From assembly GCA_049301135.1 (NCBI GenBank), contig JBAQKP010000181.1, forward strand, positions 1 to 10,987: a stretch of DNA of 10,987 nucleotides. The letters run 5' to 3'. Every line of letters starts with the position of its first letter. The stretch's first letter is position 1. The notes under the pieces were generated by a model. It had not been told where the DNA came from. It ran no database searches and saw only the letters and a program-made list of their open reading frames with translations. The translations under genes were made by a program, and so were the position numbers. Below, piece after piece: positions 1-6,803 of the stretch. Source of the stretch: JAYXXU01 sp049301135. Its GTDB lineage: Bacteria > Pseudomonadota > Gammaproteobacteria > Pseudomonadales > Moraxellaceae.

Positions 1-1898
1 CGATTGAGCTGGATAATATTCCGGCCGAACAACGCGCCCAAGTCAGTCAACACATGCGGCAAATGGACAAAAAACTTGAGCGACTCGGCGCACAACTCGG
101 TCGCATCGAAGAACAGACCCGTGACCAAGTCGCACAACTGAACGCCGGTCTGGCCAGCGAGATCGTCCTGCCGAAAATCCAGCAGATCGAACAACGCTTT
201 GAACATGTCGACGGCTTGGCGGCTTATTTAAAAGCCTACACGCAGGACGTGATCGAAAATGTCGAAGACATTCTGGCACAAGAAGACACGGATTATTGCC
301 CCACCTTATTCGACCGTGTACCCGCTCGCTATCAAGTCAACGTGATGGTCAGTAACAAACTCAATAGCGGTGCGCCAGTGGTGTTCGAGGATCTGCCGAC
401 CCACTACAACTTGTTGGGTCATGTCGAACAACTGACGCAGATGGGCACGATCAGTACCGACTTTACCTTAATTCGATCCGGTGCATTACATCGTGCCAAC
501 GGCGGTTTTTTGTTTTTAGAAGCCGAACAAATCCTTGAGCAACCGTATGCATGGCAAGGATTAAAACGCGCCCTACGTTCACGGCAGATTCGGCTGTCAT
601 CGCTCGAACAAATGCTGACGTTAACCGGTAGCATTTCACTCGAACCCGACAGCATTCCACTGTCCATCAAAGTCGTCTTGCTGGGTGAGCCGCAGATTTA
701 TTATGAGCTGCTGGAGTTTGAGCCTGAGCTGAATCGACTGTTTAAAATTCGGGCAGATTTTAGCGACACTTTACCGCGCACCGCCGACAATGAACAAAAC
801 TATCTGCGCTTGATTGCCGACTATGTACACAAGAAAAAACTACTGCCGATTGATCGCAGTGGTTTAGCCGAGTTGCTGATGGACTCAAGCCGCAAAGCCG
901 AAGATCAGGCCTCGTTGTCACTGCATGCGGCCAGCCTCGGCGACCTGCTCTGTGAAGCCAATCAACTGGCGACCAGCGCAAATGCCAAACAAATCACTGC
1001 ACAACATATTCAGGCCACGGTGGCCGAGCGCAATTATCGCTTGGGCTATTTGCGTGAATTGTACTGGCATGACCTGCAACGTGGCACACAACTGATCGAA
1101 ACCAGCGGCCAACGCATCGGCCAGATCAATGCGCTGACGGTGGTGCATTACGCCGACAGCGAGTTTGGCTTGCCGGCACGACTCACCGCTGCGGTGTACC
1201 AAGGCGCGGGCGATATTCTCGACATTGAGCGCAGTGTCGATCTCGGGGGTGCATTACACGCCAAAGGCATCTTGATCATGTCGAGCTTCTTGCGGGCGCA
1301 TTTTGGCCGGACGCAGCCGCTGCATTTTTCGGCAGCACTCGCTTTTGAGCAAAGTTACGGCGAAATCGACGGCGACAGCGCGACGCTGGCCGAGCTGTCC
1401 GCCCTCATCTCCTCAATCAGTCAATTGCCGATTGCGCAATCATGGGCGATCACTGGCTCAATGAACCAACTGGGCATGGTACAGCCGATTGGCGGGATTA
1501 ATGCCAAGATCGAAGGCTTCTACGACACCTGCGTCCTACAAGGCTTAACGGGCACACAAGGCGTGATTTTTCCGGCGTTGAACACTCAACACCTGATGTT
1601 GCGGGCAGATGTGATTGAGGCGGTGCAGCAGGGCAAATTTCACCTACATGCGGTCGATCAGGTTGAGCAAGCGCTCGAACTGCTGATTGGTCGGCCAGCG
1701 GGTCAGATGAACACGCAGGGCAAATATCCTAAAGACAGTATCTTTGCCGAAGTGATGCGCCAACTGAAACACTGGCAAGCGTTAGAGCATGAGCCAGAGC
1801 AGTCCAGCAAAAAACGCAAGAAAAAAGCCAAGTCAGCCAAAACCACAGCACCGGAACCGCAAGTGCCTGAACCGGCCGAAGCCGCCACCGAAAAATAA
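1..1898 (+). CDS. Lon-like AAA+ ATP-dependent protease (LonB/YcbZ type), 5' end missing
   Basis: The frame is open from the window edge (first whole codon at base 3), so the true start and the N-terminal part, including any Walker A motif, lie upstream. 631 codons are visible. The order is: a charged, coiled-coil-like stretch over the first ~60 residues; an AAA core with HRANGGFLFLEAEQIL (codons from about 486), the usual Walker B-like segment of this family; then a C-terminal Lon protease domain. The catalytic Ser is in GDSA (codon 1377-1379) and the catalytic Lys in GGINAKIEG (codon 1506-1508). They are 43 residues apart, as Ser679 and Lys722 are in E. coli Lon. The last ~35 residues are Lys-rich, then Pro/Glu/Ala-rich, and probably disordered. 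The protein should act in the cytoplasm on damaged or regulatory proteins; its substrates are unknown. It converges with the GGDEF gene, and the stop is TAA at 1896. Confidence 0.9.
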   Translation, partial: IELDNIPAEQRAQVSQHMRQMDKKLERLGAQLGRIEEQTRDQVAQLNAGLASEIVLPKIQQIEQRFEHVDGLAAYLKAYTQDVIENVEDILAQEDTDYCPTLFDRVPARYQVNVMVSNKLNSGAPVVFEDLPTHYNLLGHVEQLTQMGTISTDFTLIRSGALHRANGGFLFLEAEQILEQPYAWQGLKRALRSRQIRLSSLEQMLTLTGSISLEPDSIPLSIKVVLLGEPQIYYELLEFEPELNRLFKIRADFSDTLPRTADNEQNYLRLIADYVHKKKLLPIDRSGLAELLMDSSRKAEDQASLSLHAASLGDLLCEANQLATSANAKQITAQHIQATVAERNYRLGYLRELYWHDLQRGTQLIETSGQRIGQINALTVVHYADSEFGLPARLTAAVYQGAGDILDIERSVDLGGALHAKGILIMSSFLRAHFGRTQPLHFSAALAFEQSYGEIDGDSATLAELSALISSISQLPIAQSWAITGSMNQLGMVQPIGGINAKIEGFYDTCVLQGLTGTQGVIFPALNTQHLMLRADVIEAVQQGKFHLHAVDQVEQALELLIGRPAGQMNTQGKYPKDSIFAEVMRQLKHWQALEHEPEQSSKKRKKKAKSAKTTAPEPQVPEPAEAATEK

Positions 1899-1909
1899 CT
1901 CAAGTGACT

Positions 1910-1937
1910 GCGATGACCCGCTGCGACGCGTCATCGC
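1910..1937. other. Inverted repeat between the convergent protease and GGDEF genes
   Basis: GCGATGAC (1910-1917) and GTCATCGC (1930-1937) are perfect 8-base inverted arms around a 12-base loop, 11 bases after the protease stop. There is no T-tract on either side, so it is not a standard intrinsic terminator. It could still slow or process converging transcripts. Confidence 0.35.
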
Positions 1938-1990
1938 GGTGCATAGACATGCGTTGCCGTGCGCGTATCCTGCACATAAGCCAGACCGCC

Positions 1991-3235
1991 TCACACGGCC
2001 GGTGGTGAGGTGTTCTGCACCATCTCCCCCATCCCAAACAATACCGAACGATTACGGCCATTGAGCTTGGCCTCATACAACGCATGATCCGCTTGATCCA
2101 GAATAATTTCGAGCGGCACACCATACGGTGGCGTAATCACCGCAATCCCCACACTTAAGCTCACATACACTCCGATTGGACTATCTGGATGTGGAATCGC
2201 CGTCTGATCGATATTTGCCAATAACTCACGCGCCAATCGCACCGCTTGACTTGGATTGGTCGAGGGGTACAACAACACAAACTCCTCACCGCCATAACGT
2301 GCGGCCAGATCGCCACTCCGGCGTGCCAAACGACCGATCTGATCCGCCACCTGCCGTAGACAGGCATCACCGGCGGGGTGCCCCAAGGTATCGTTGTATC
2401 GTTTAAAATAATCAATATCAATCATCAGCAAGGCCAGTGGCTGTTGCTGCCGCATCGCCCGATTCCATTCCTCTCGCAACACATCATCCAAATGACGGCG
2501 GTTACTCAGTCCGGTCAAACCATCAACGCAGTTCAATTCTTGTAGCAACTGATTTTTGCGCTCGGCCTCTTGGTGCGCCTGCTCTAGCGCACAGGATTGT
2601 AAAAAATTGATCCGACTGCGATAGTCGGCCGCGTAGGCCAGACACATACCAAGCAAACTAGGGCCACTGTAGGTACGCAGCAACAACTGCCAATCCACCA
2701 CGCCATCGAGCCGTTGACTGGCCAATACCCCCAAGCCCCCACCAAACCAACCGGCAAACGTCACTGGATAAAACTGCAAGCCACTAAAACCATAGACAAT
2801 AATCACCGCGTATATGATCGCCACATGCAGCAAAATATCGCTATGATCGCCCTGAATAAATGCAGCAGCCAAAACAGACAATGCAATCGCAACCGCACTG
2901 CCCAATCCGACATACCAACTGAACCAATCGTCTAACTCGCGCAAATGCGCCAACGCACCGGCGGTTACGACAATCACACCCACCCAGCCGTAAATACCCA
3001 GCCATGTATTGACCTGTCCTGCTGGCAGCAGACTGGCGATTCCAGTAGAAAGGATGACATATAATAAAAAAATCACCGCAGCACGGTAGCGAAAACTACG
3101 GGCGGCTTGTTGATTGTGCAGTAAACAATAGCGCTGCTCTAGCTCAGGTCGAAAGCGCAACAACAGTCGGAGTTTTAAGTCAGACGATCTGAATGAGGAT
3201 GAATCAGCTGACTCCTGTGAACGCCCAGCATTCAT
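1991..3235 (-). CDS. Membrane-anchored GGDEF diguanylate cyclase
   Basis: This protein makes cyclic di-GMP from two GTP. Using the ATG at 3233-3235 it has 414 residues. That start has AGGGAG seven bases upstream; the in-frame ATG at 3293 would add 20 residues and has less support. After a polar N-terminus come about six hydrophobic segments (roughly residues 51-72, 78-97, 106-127, 133-153, 158-175 and 188-203). A short helical linker (ALEQAHQEAERKNQLLQ) follows, then the catalytic domain. The active-site loop is GGEEF at 315-319, preceded by DIDYFKRYND. RSGD at 306-309, five residues before GGEEF, fits the RxxD product-inhibition site, so an active, feedback-controlled enzyme is expected. I do not recognise the sensory membrane domain as a named MASE type. 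It is divergent from the UndA-like gene across a 410-bp gap and convergent with the protease gene. Confidence 0.9.
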   Translation of the reverse strand: MNAGRSQESADSSSFRSSDLKLRLLLRFRPELEQRYCLLHNQQAARSFRYRAAVIFLLYVILSTGIASLLPAGQVNTWLGIYGWVGVIVVTAGALAHLRELDDWFSWYVGLGSAVAIALSVLAAAFIQGDHSDILLHVAIIYAVIIVYGFSGLQFYPVTFAGWFGGGLGVLASQRLDGVVDWQLLLRTYSGPSLLGMCLAYAADYRSRINFLQSCALEQAHQEAERKNQLLQELNCVDGLTGLSNRRHLDDVLREEWNRAMRQQQPLALLMIDIDYFKRYNDTLGHPAGDACLRQVADQIGRLARRSGDLAARYGGEEFVLLYPSTNPSQAVRLARELLANIDQTAIPHPDSPIGVYVSLSVGIAVITPPYGVPLEIILDQADHALYEAKLNGRNRSVLFGMGEMVQNTSPPAV

Positions 3236-3266
3236 GATGTTGCTCCCTGTCCTAACACTATCTATT

Positions 3267-3277
3267 GACCATTGGTC
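3267..3277. promoter_or_regulatory. Short palindrome GACC-ATT-GGTC upstream of the GGDEF gene
   Basis: GACC and GGTC are perfect arms around ATT. The symmetry continues outward with one mismatch (ATTGACC against GGTCTAT). It sits about 30 bases upstream of the preferred GGDEF start, where a repressor would block transcription. A related sequence, GACCAATGG, occurs at 3399-3407. No regulator can be named. Confidence 0.3.
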
Positions 3278-3381
3278 TATCGACTGCGGGGTCATTATTC
3301 AGCGGCAGTCCCAATCCTCGGTTTGCCGTACTTATTACGCATGCTTATCGTATGCAGTGATCAATAGATGATAATCCCATA

Positions 3382-3394
3382 TTTTGCAGCAAAA
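3382..3394. promoter_or_regulatory. Palindrome TTTTGC-A-GCAAAA, copy 1 (putative operator)
   Basis: This is a perfect 6+1+6 palindrome, directly followed by GCTCGACCAAT. The same combination recurs 160 bp downstream. Its size and symmetry suit a dimeric helix-turn-helix regulator; the regulator is unknown. Confidence 0.4.
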
Positions 3395-3540
3395 GCTCGA
3401 CCAATGGCCGCTTTTTACGCCTCATCTCAAGCGAAAGGACCACGCCACAACTGAGCTAATATAAAAGCTTGGCTTGAAGCTGTTTTAACCTTTCATCGGA
3501 AATAGCAGCCTTCACGACACGTCCGTATAAAAAGCCAGCG

Positions 3541-3555
3541 ATTTTGCGGCAAAAT
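3541..3555. promoter_or_regulatory. Palindrome ATTTTGC-G-GCAAAAT, copy 2 (putative operator)
   Basis: This is a perfect 7+1+7 palindrome whose inner 13 bases match copy 1 except for the central base. A GCTCGTCCAAT element follows at 3566-3576, about one helical turn (11 bp) further from the palindrome centre than in copy 1. It lies about 90 bp upstream of the UndA-like start codon. Confidence 0.4.
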
Positions 3556-3645
3556 AAACCAGAACGCTCGTCCAATCCAGACGACTGTGCCCTACCATAC
3601 AGGTGAGTCACACTGCTTTTTGTTTGTGCCTTACAGGATGAACTT

Positions 3646-4425
3646 ATGAACAGCCGCACTAAAATGCCCAATAAAGACAGCTTGGCGTGTACGCCACATA
3701 CCGGATGGGCAGCAACATTTTGGGACAATCTGATCCCCCTAAAAGACCAAGTCGTGCTGCACCCACTGTTTCAAGCGATGGCAGATGGCAGCTTGCATGT
3801 CGAATGTTTTCGGCATGCCCTACTGAATTTTTATCCATTAGTGGCACGCTTCCCGTCCTATATGGCACTCAACTTGGCCAAAGCCATTCATTTTGAGCAC
3901 GCCGGAGTCACCGAAGCGCGTAATTGGCTGATCCAAAACATTAAAATCGAAGAAAACCATCTGTACTGGTATCGCGATTGGGCATGTGGGTTTGGACTCA
4001 CTGAAGATCAACTCAATCACGCGCAACCCTCGGCGGCCATGAATGCAGTCAACCATTTTCTGTGGAGTGTGAACCATCGGATGGGACTGGCTGAAGGGAT
4101 TGCTGCCACCAATTTGGCCATCGAATGGGCAACGGGTGACTGGACCATTCAGGTCTATAAAGGTATTAAAGCCTATACCGATATTGACGGGGTCGATATC
4201 AGCAGCCGTACCTTGGCATGGCTGCGCTCACATGCGATGTATGATGATGCCCATCCACATGAAGCGATGGAACTGATCAAACTGCTCGCGGATGGTGATC
4301 TAGCGATGCAACAACGTGCATTTGCAGCGGCGGCCGAAGGCTTAGCCTACTACAAACTGGCGCTTGATGACTGCTATCAGATCCATTTGCAACATCAGCC
4401 GCAACCACAATCACAACGCATCTGA
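3646..4425 (+). CDS. UndA-like heme-oxygenase-fold diiron oxidase (TenA/PqqC-like superfamily)
   Basis: This 259-residue protein belongs to the iron-containing redox enzymes often mislabelled as TenA regulators. From memory it resembles Pseudomonas UndA, which turns medium-chain fatty acids into terminal alkenes such as 1-undecene, in length (about 261) and ligand spacing. Visible metal motifs are E102-E-N-H105, E160 in AIEWATGDW, and H196/D200/H203 in HAMYDDAH. These match the UndA-type ExxH, E and HxxxDxxH pattern. A further Glu I recall near residue 67 of UndA aligns with Ala67 here (PLVARF). No signal peptide or membrane helix is seen, so it is probably cytoplasmic. The ATG has AGGA seven bases upstream. 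The gene stands alone, with a long leader carrying twin palindromes and a strong terminator 13 bases after the stop. The fold is confident. The substrate is not: alkene formation, another fatty-acid oxidation, or pABA-type chemistry (as in CADD) are all possible. Confidence 0.8.
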   Translation: MNSRTKMPNKDSLACTPHTGWAATFWDNLIPLKDQVVLHPLFQAMADGSLHVECFRHALLNFYPLVARFPSYMALNLAKAIHFEHAGVTEARNWLIQNIKIEENHLYWYRDWACGFGLTEDQLNHAQPSAAMNAVNHFLWSVNHRMGLAEGIAATNLAIEWATGDWTIQVYKGIKAYTDIDGVDISSRTLAWLRSHAMYDDAHPHEAMELIKLLADGDLAMQQRAFAAAAEGLAYYKLALDDCYQIHLQHQPQPQSQRI

Positions 4426-4438
4426 TCAAAAGCAGCAG

Positions 4439-4470
4439 TCAAAAAGGCCGAATGTCATCGGCCTTTTTGA
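4439..4470. terminator. Strong bidirectional intrinsic terminator
   Basis: TCAAAAAGGCCGA and TCGGCCTTTTTGA form a perfect 13-bp stem around a 6-base loop (4452-4457), with a T-run on each strand. It lies between the stops of the UndA-like gene (+) and grxD (-) and should end both transcripts. Confidence 0.9.
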
Positions 4471-4485
4471 ATCGCACACTGTCGG

Positions 4486-4824
4486 TTAAGCCTGTGCTGG
4501 GCTGTTGTCTTGGATCAGCGGTTGTAACTCGCCTTTTTGGAACATGTCCAAAATAATATCACTACCGCCAATCAATTCACCGGCCACCCACAACTGTGGA
4601 AAGGTCGGCCAGTTGGCAATTTTAGGCAACGTCGCACGAATATCTGGATTCTCCAGAATATTCACATAAGCAAATGGACGACCAATCTGGCTCAGTGCTT
4701 CAATCGCACGCGCCGAAAAACCACATTGTGGAAACTGTGGCGTGCCTTTCATGTACAAAATCACCGCATGCTTGGCAATTTGCTCACGGATCAACGCTTC
4801 AGTTGCATTTTGTGCGTCTTGCAT
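4486..4824 (-). CDS. grxD: Monothiol glutaredoxin, CGFS type (Grx4)
   Basis: This 112-residue cytoplasmic protein is of the single-domain CGFS class, which in E. coli (Grx4, 115 residues) binds a [2Fe-2S] cluster with glutathione and passes it on to Fe-S proteins, often with BolA partners. The class hallmarks are visible: MKGTPQFPQCGFS with the single active Cys at 34, the glutathione-binding WPTFPQL with the cis-Pro at 76, and GGSDI at 86-90. The C-terminus is short and polar. The ATG is supported by GAGGT seven bases upstream, and a perfect TATAAT lies about 30 bases upstream. The gene is transcribed alone, divergently from argD and convergently with the UndA-like oxidase. A link to iron supply for that oxidase would be pure guesswork; grxD is a housekeeping gene. 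Confidence 0.96.
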   Translation of the reverse strand: MQDAQNATEALIREQIAKHAVILYMKGTPQFPQCGFSARAIEALSQIGRPFAYVNILENPDIRATLPKIANWPTFPQLWVAGELIGGSDIILDMFQKGELQPLIQDNSPAQA

Positions 4825-4852
4825 AACCTTTACCTCATCAGTCAGTCGCTTG

Positions 4853-4858
4853 ATTATA
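4853..4858 (-). promoter_or_regulatory. grxD -10 element (TATAAT)
   Basis: The - strand reads a perfect TATAAT here, about 28 bases from the grxD ATG, implying a leader of roughly 22 nt that includes the GAGGT ribosome-binding site. I found no good -35 hexamer at 16-18 bases spacing. Confidence 0.5.
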
Positions 4859-4922
4859 GCGTTTTTCTACAGCAATGACTGTCTGTCTAACTGATTTTCC
4901 ATCTGCCAAGCGGCGAATCTTT

Positions 4923-4931
4923 TGCTAAGAT
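4923..4931 (+). promoter_or_regulatory. argD extended -10 element (TGCTAAGAT)
   Basis: TG-N-TAAGAT fits an extended -10 box and would start transcription near 4938, about 30 nt before the argD ATG. There is no clear -35 hexamer, as is common with extended -10 promoters. Confidence 0.4.
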
Positions 4932-4967
4932 GATGGCTCTTTTTTGTGTTACTCGCGAGTCTATGCC

Positions 4968-6206
4968 ATGAACGCGCCTGCGCCTGTCAGTCTAGCCCTC
5001 ACCACTGCACCAGCAGTTGATCCACAATCCAGCTATCTGATGCCAACCTATGCGCGTCAACCGATTGCGTTTGTGCGTGGTCGCGGTTCGTGGCTGTATA
5101 CCGCCGATGACACCGCTTATCTGGATGCGTTGACTGGGATTGCGGTGTGTGGTCTGGGACATGCACATCCGGTCGTGGCTGCCGCAATTGCCGAACAAGC
5201 GGCCACCTTGGTGCATACCAGCAACCTATTCCAAGTGCCGTGGCAAGAAGCGGCGGGCAAACTGCTGTGCACTATCGGCGGCATGCAACAGTGCTTTTTT
5301 GCCAACTCTGGTGCAGAAGCCAACGAAGCAGCCATCAAGCTGGCGCGTTTGTACGGGCATAATCAGCAGTATAAGCAGCCTAAAATCATCGTCATGGAAA
5401 AATCTTTTCATGGCCGCACCTTGTCCACGCTATCCGCGACTGGTAACGCCAAAGTGCAACAGGGTTTTTATCCACTGAATGACAGCTTCTTGCGTGTCCC
5501 GTTCGGCGATGTGGCGGCGATTGAAGCGCTGGCCGCACAACATGACGAAATCGTCGCGATCTTGGTCGAGCCGATTCAAGGCGAAGGCGGTGTCAATACA
5601 GCACCACAGGGCTTTGTCTATTTAGAGCAATTGCGCGCATTGTGTGATCAGCATGCTTGGTTACTGATGATCGACGAAATCCAAACCGGTAACGGTCGGA
5701 CGGGGACGTACTTTGCCTATCAACACACCGGCATCACACCAGACGTGCTGACCACGGCCAAAGGGTTAGGCAATGGCTTTCCGGTCGGTGCGTGCTTGGT
5801 CAGTGGTCGAGCCACAGATTTGTTTAGTGCTGGTCATCATGGTTCGACCTATGGCGGTACACCGCTGGCCTGTCGCACTGTATATACCGTGATCGAATGC
5901 CTGCGCAACGAAGGCGCAATTGAAAATGCGGCAACGGTCGGTGCGTATTTAAAAACCCAATTTACCGAAGCGCTGGCTGGTCTGGACGTGCAGGTGCGTG
6001 GGTTTGGCATGATGATCGGGATCGAACTGCCGATCCCCTGTGCAGTGCTGGTGGCGCGCGCGCGCGATGAACAGCATCTGATTATTAACGTCACTGCCGA
6101 TAAAGTGGTGCGTTTGCTGCCACCGCTGAATCTGAGTCATGCTGACGCTGATGAACTGGTCAAGCGCTTAGTCACGTTGATTAAAGACTTTTTGGCAAGC
6201 GCGTAG
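4968..6206 (+). CDS. argD: Acetylornithine aminotransferase (class III, PLP-dependent)
   Basis: This 412-residue cytoplasmic enzyme transfers the amino group between N-acetylornithine and 2-oxoglutarate in arginine synthesis. ArgD enzymes often also serve lysine/diaminopimelate synthesis as the succinyl-DAP aminotransferase. Family motifs seen in order are ALTGIAVCGLGHAHP (~54-68), NSGAEANEAAIKLAR (~113-127), SFHGRTLSTLSATGN, MIDEIQTGNGRTG with the PLP-contacting Asp at 236, and TTAKGLGNGFPVGA with the Schiff-base Lys at 265. GSTYGGTPLAC follows. Length and Lys position resemble E. coli ArgD (406 residues, Lys255). I chose the ATG at 4968; the open frame extends to a TTG at 4944, but that adds eight unlikely residues and lies next to the probable start of transcription. 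The gene stands alone. Related ornithine or GABA aminotransferases share these motifs, so the exact substrate is inferred from overall similarity. Confidence 0.9.
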   Translation: MNAPAPVSLALTTAPAVDPQSSYLMPTYARQPIAFVRGRGSWLYTADDTAYLDALTGIAVCGLGHAHPVVAAAIAEQAATLVHTSNLFQVPWQEAAGKLLCTIGGMQQCFFANSGAEANEAAIKLARLYGHNQQYKQPKIIVMEKSFHGRTLSTLSATGNAKVQQGFYPLNDSFLRVPFGDVAAIEALAAQHDEIVAILVEPIQGEGGVNTAPQGFVYLEQLRALCDQHAWLLMIDEIQTGNGRTGTYFAYQHTGITPDVLTTAKGLGNGFPVGACLVSGRATDLFSAGHHGSTYGGTPLACRTVYTVIECLRNEGAIENAATVGAYLKTQFTEALAGLDVQVRGFGMMIGIELPIPCAVLVARARDEQHLIINVTADKVVRLLPPLNLSHADADELVKRLVTLIKDFLASA

Positions 6207-6219
6207 TCCGCAACCCCAA

Positions 6220-6245
6220 CCGCCTGTTGTATCGGCAGCAGGCGG
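6220..6245. other. GC-rich hairpin after argD
   Basis: CCGCCTGTTG (6220-6229) pairs with CAGCAGGCGG (6236-6245) over 10 bp, including one G-U pair, around a 6-base loop. It lies between the convergent argD and lipoprotein genes. It lacks a T-tract on either strand, so it is only a possible terminator or a transcript-stabilising end. Confidence 0.45.
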
Positions 6246-6273
6246 CTGAATCAGGACAGCAACGCTACTGGCG

Positions 6274-6693
6274 CTACTGAGTCACTGGATGCTTTTCGAC
6301 AATGCGTACTAGCTCCCAACGCAACGATGACGCATCGGCAGGCGGATTGATAACAGGAGTTTGTTTAACTTCTAACACATAGCGATAATCTGGCTGATAC
6401 TCAAAACCATCAATACCCGAATAATGATTCAACCATTCGATATCACCAACTTTGCGATAGTGCAGGCATTTCATCGGTGCGACCCCAACACAATCGACCA
6501 ACACAGGCGCAACCTCGATCTGAAACTGCTGCACATTCCGTTGTAAAGCCTGCTGCTGAGTTTGGCTAGTGGCTGGACGATCACGCTCTGATGGTGTAGT
6601 GCTGTTACTGATCGGCGTTTGGCAACCGACCATCCACAGCGACGCCGTGAATAATACCCCTACACTCACCCGCTGTCGCCGTTGATGTCGCAT
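6274..6693 (-). CDS. Small DUF4377-domain outer-membrane lipoprotein
   Basis: This is a 139-residue predicted lipoprotein. An Arg-rich start (RHQRRQR) and a hydrophobic stretch (9-20) lead to MVGC, with the lipidated Cys at 24. The -3 position is Met rather than the usual Leu, a mild departure from the lipobox. Gln at +2 favours sorting to the outer membrane. A Ser/Thr/Gln-rich linker runs to about residue 55. The rest reads as a DUF4377 domain, typical pieces being VDCVGVAPMKCL (Cys68 and Cys76, a likely disulfide), IDGFEYQPDYRYVLEV and NPPADASSLRWELV. This domain is often found beside META/HslJ-type proteins. Its function is not known, and I do not assign one. The ribosome-binding site is weak (GAG eight bases before ATG). 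It shares its direction with ppsR but has its own promoter candidate. Confidence 0.85.
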   Translation of the reverse strand: MRHQRRQRVSVGVLFTASLWMVGCQTPISNSTTPSERDRPATSQTQQQALQRNVQQFQIEVAPVLVDCVGVAPMKCLHYRKVGDIEWLNHYSGIDGFEYQPDYRYVLEVKQTPVINPPADASSLRWELVRIVEKHPVTQ

Positions 6694-6718
6694 GATGGTA
6701 ACTCAAAAACAAAACTGG

Positions 6719-6727
6719 ATAGTAGCA
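6719..6727 (-). promoter_or_regulatory. Extended -10 element for the lipoprotein gene (TGCTACTAT)
   Basis: On the - strand, TTTTGC is followed by TACTAT, giving TG-N-TACTAT, about 26 bases before the ATG. The same TTTTGCTA context precedes argD. There is no convincing -35. Confidence 0.35.
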
Positions 6728-6746
6728 AAATCCAAGCATGAGGCAC

Positions 6747-6784
6747 GCTCAGTCAACCAAAGCAACACGATTGACTTACTGAGC
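6747..6784. terminator. Imperfect hairpin downstream of ppsR
   Basis: GCTCAGTCAA (6747-6756) pairs with TTGAC-TTA-CTGAGC (6771-6784) with a small bulge. It follows the ppsR stop by about 20 bases and precedes the lipoprotein promoter candidate. It has no T-run, so termination here is uncertain. Confidence 0.3.
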
Positions 6785-6803
6785 AACCACAATTCGGCTG
6801 TGA

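Larger units (their letters stand above)
3236..3645. promoter_or_regulatory. Long divergent intergenic region between the GGDEF and UndA-like genes
   Basis: This 410-bp stretch holds no convincing gene. The only sizeable frame, on the - strand from 3728, runs into the oxidase coding region and lacks any recognisable protein. The region contains two copies of a TTTTGCNGCAAAA palindrome, a GACC-ATT-GGTC palindrome close to the GGDEF start, and two opposed copies of ATCTATTGA (3260-3268 and complement at 3361-3369). I could not assign a convincing -35/-10 pair for either gene. The density of symmetric motifs suggests regulated promoters, which is inference. Confidence 0.5.

Noticed and set aside
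918..1202. A 94-codon - strand frame inside the Lon-like protease gene
   Set aside because: It is a shadow of the protease coding frame, with no family resemblance.
3236..3295. Longer GGDEF start at ATG 3293
   Set aside because: The internal ATG at 3233-3235 has a strong AGGGAG at ideal spacing, and the extra segment would overlap the palindrome at 3267.
3461..3486. A possible small terminator or sRNA end (AGCTT/AAGCT hairpin followed by TTTT)
   Set aside because: The stem is only 5 bp before a bulge and no gene or promoter upstream supports it.
3456..3728. A 90-codon frame on the - strand in the long gap, overlapping the oxidase start
   Set aside because: It overlaps the well-supported oxidase start on the other strand, has no recognisable domain and no clear ribosome-binding site.
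4944..4967. Longer argD start at TTG 4944
   Set aside because: It adds only eight non-conserved residues; ATG 4968 fits the family and the promoter position better.
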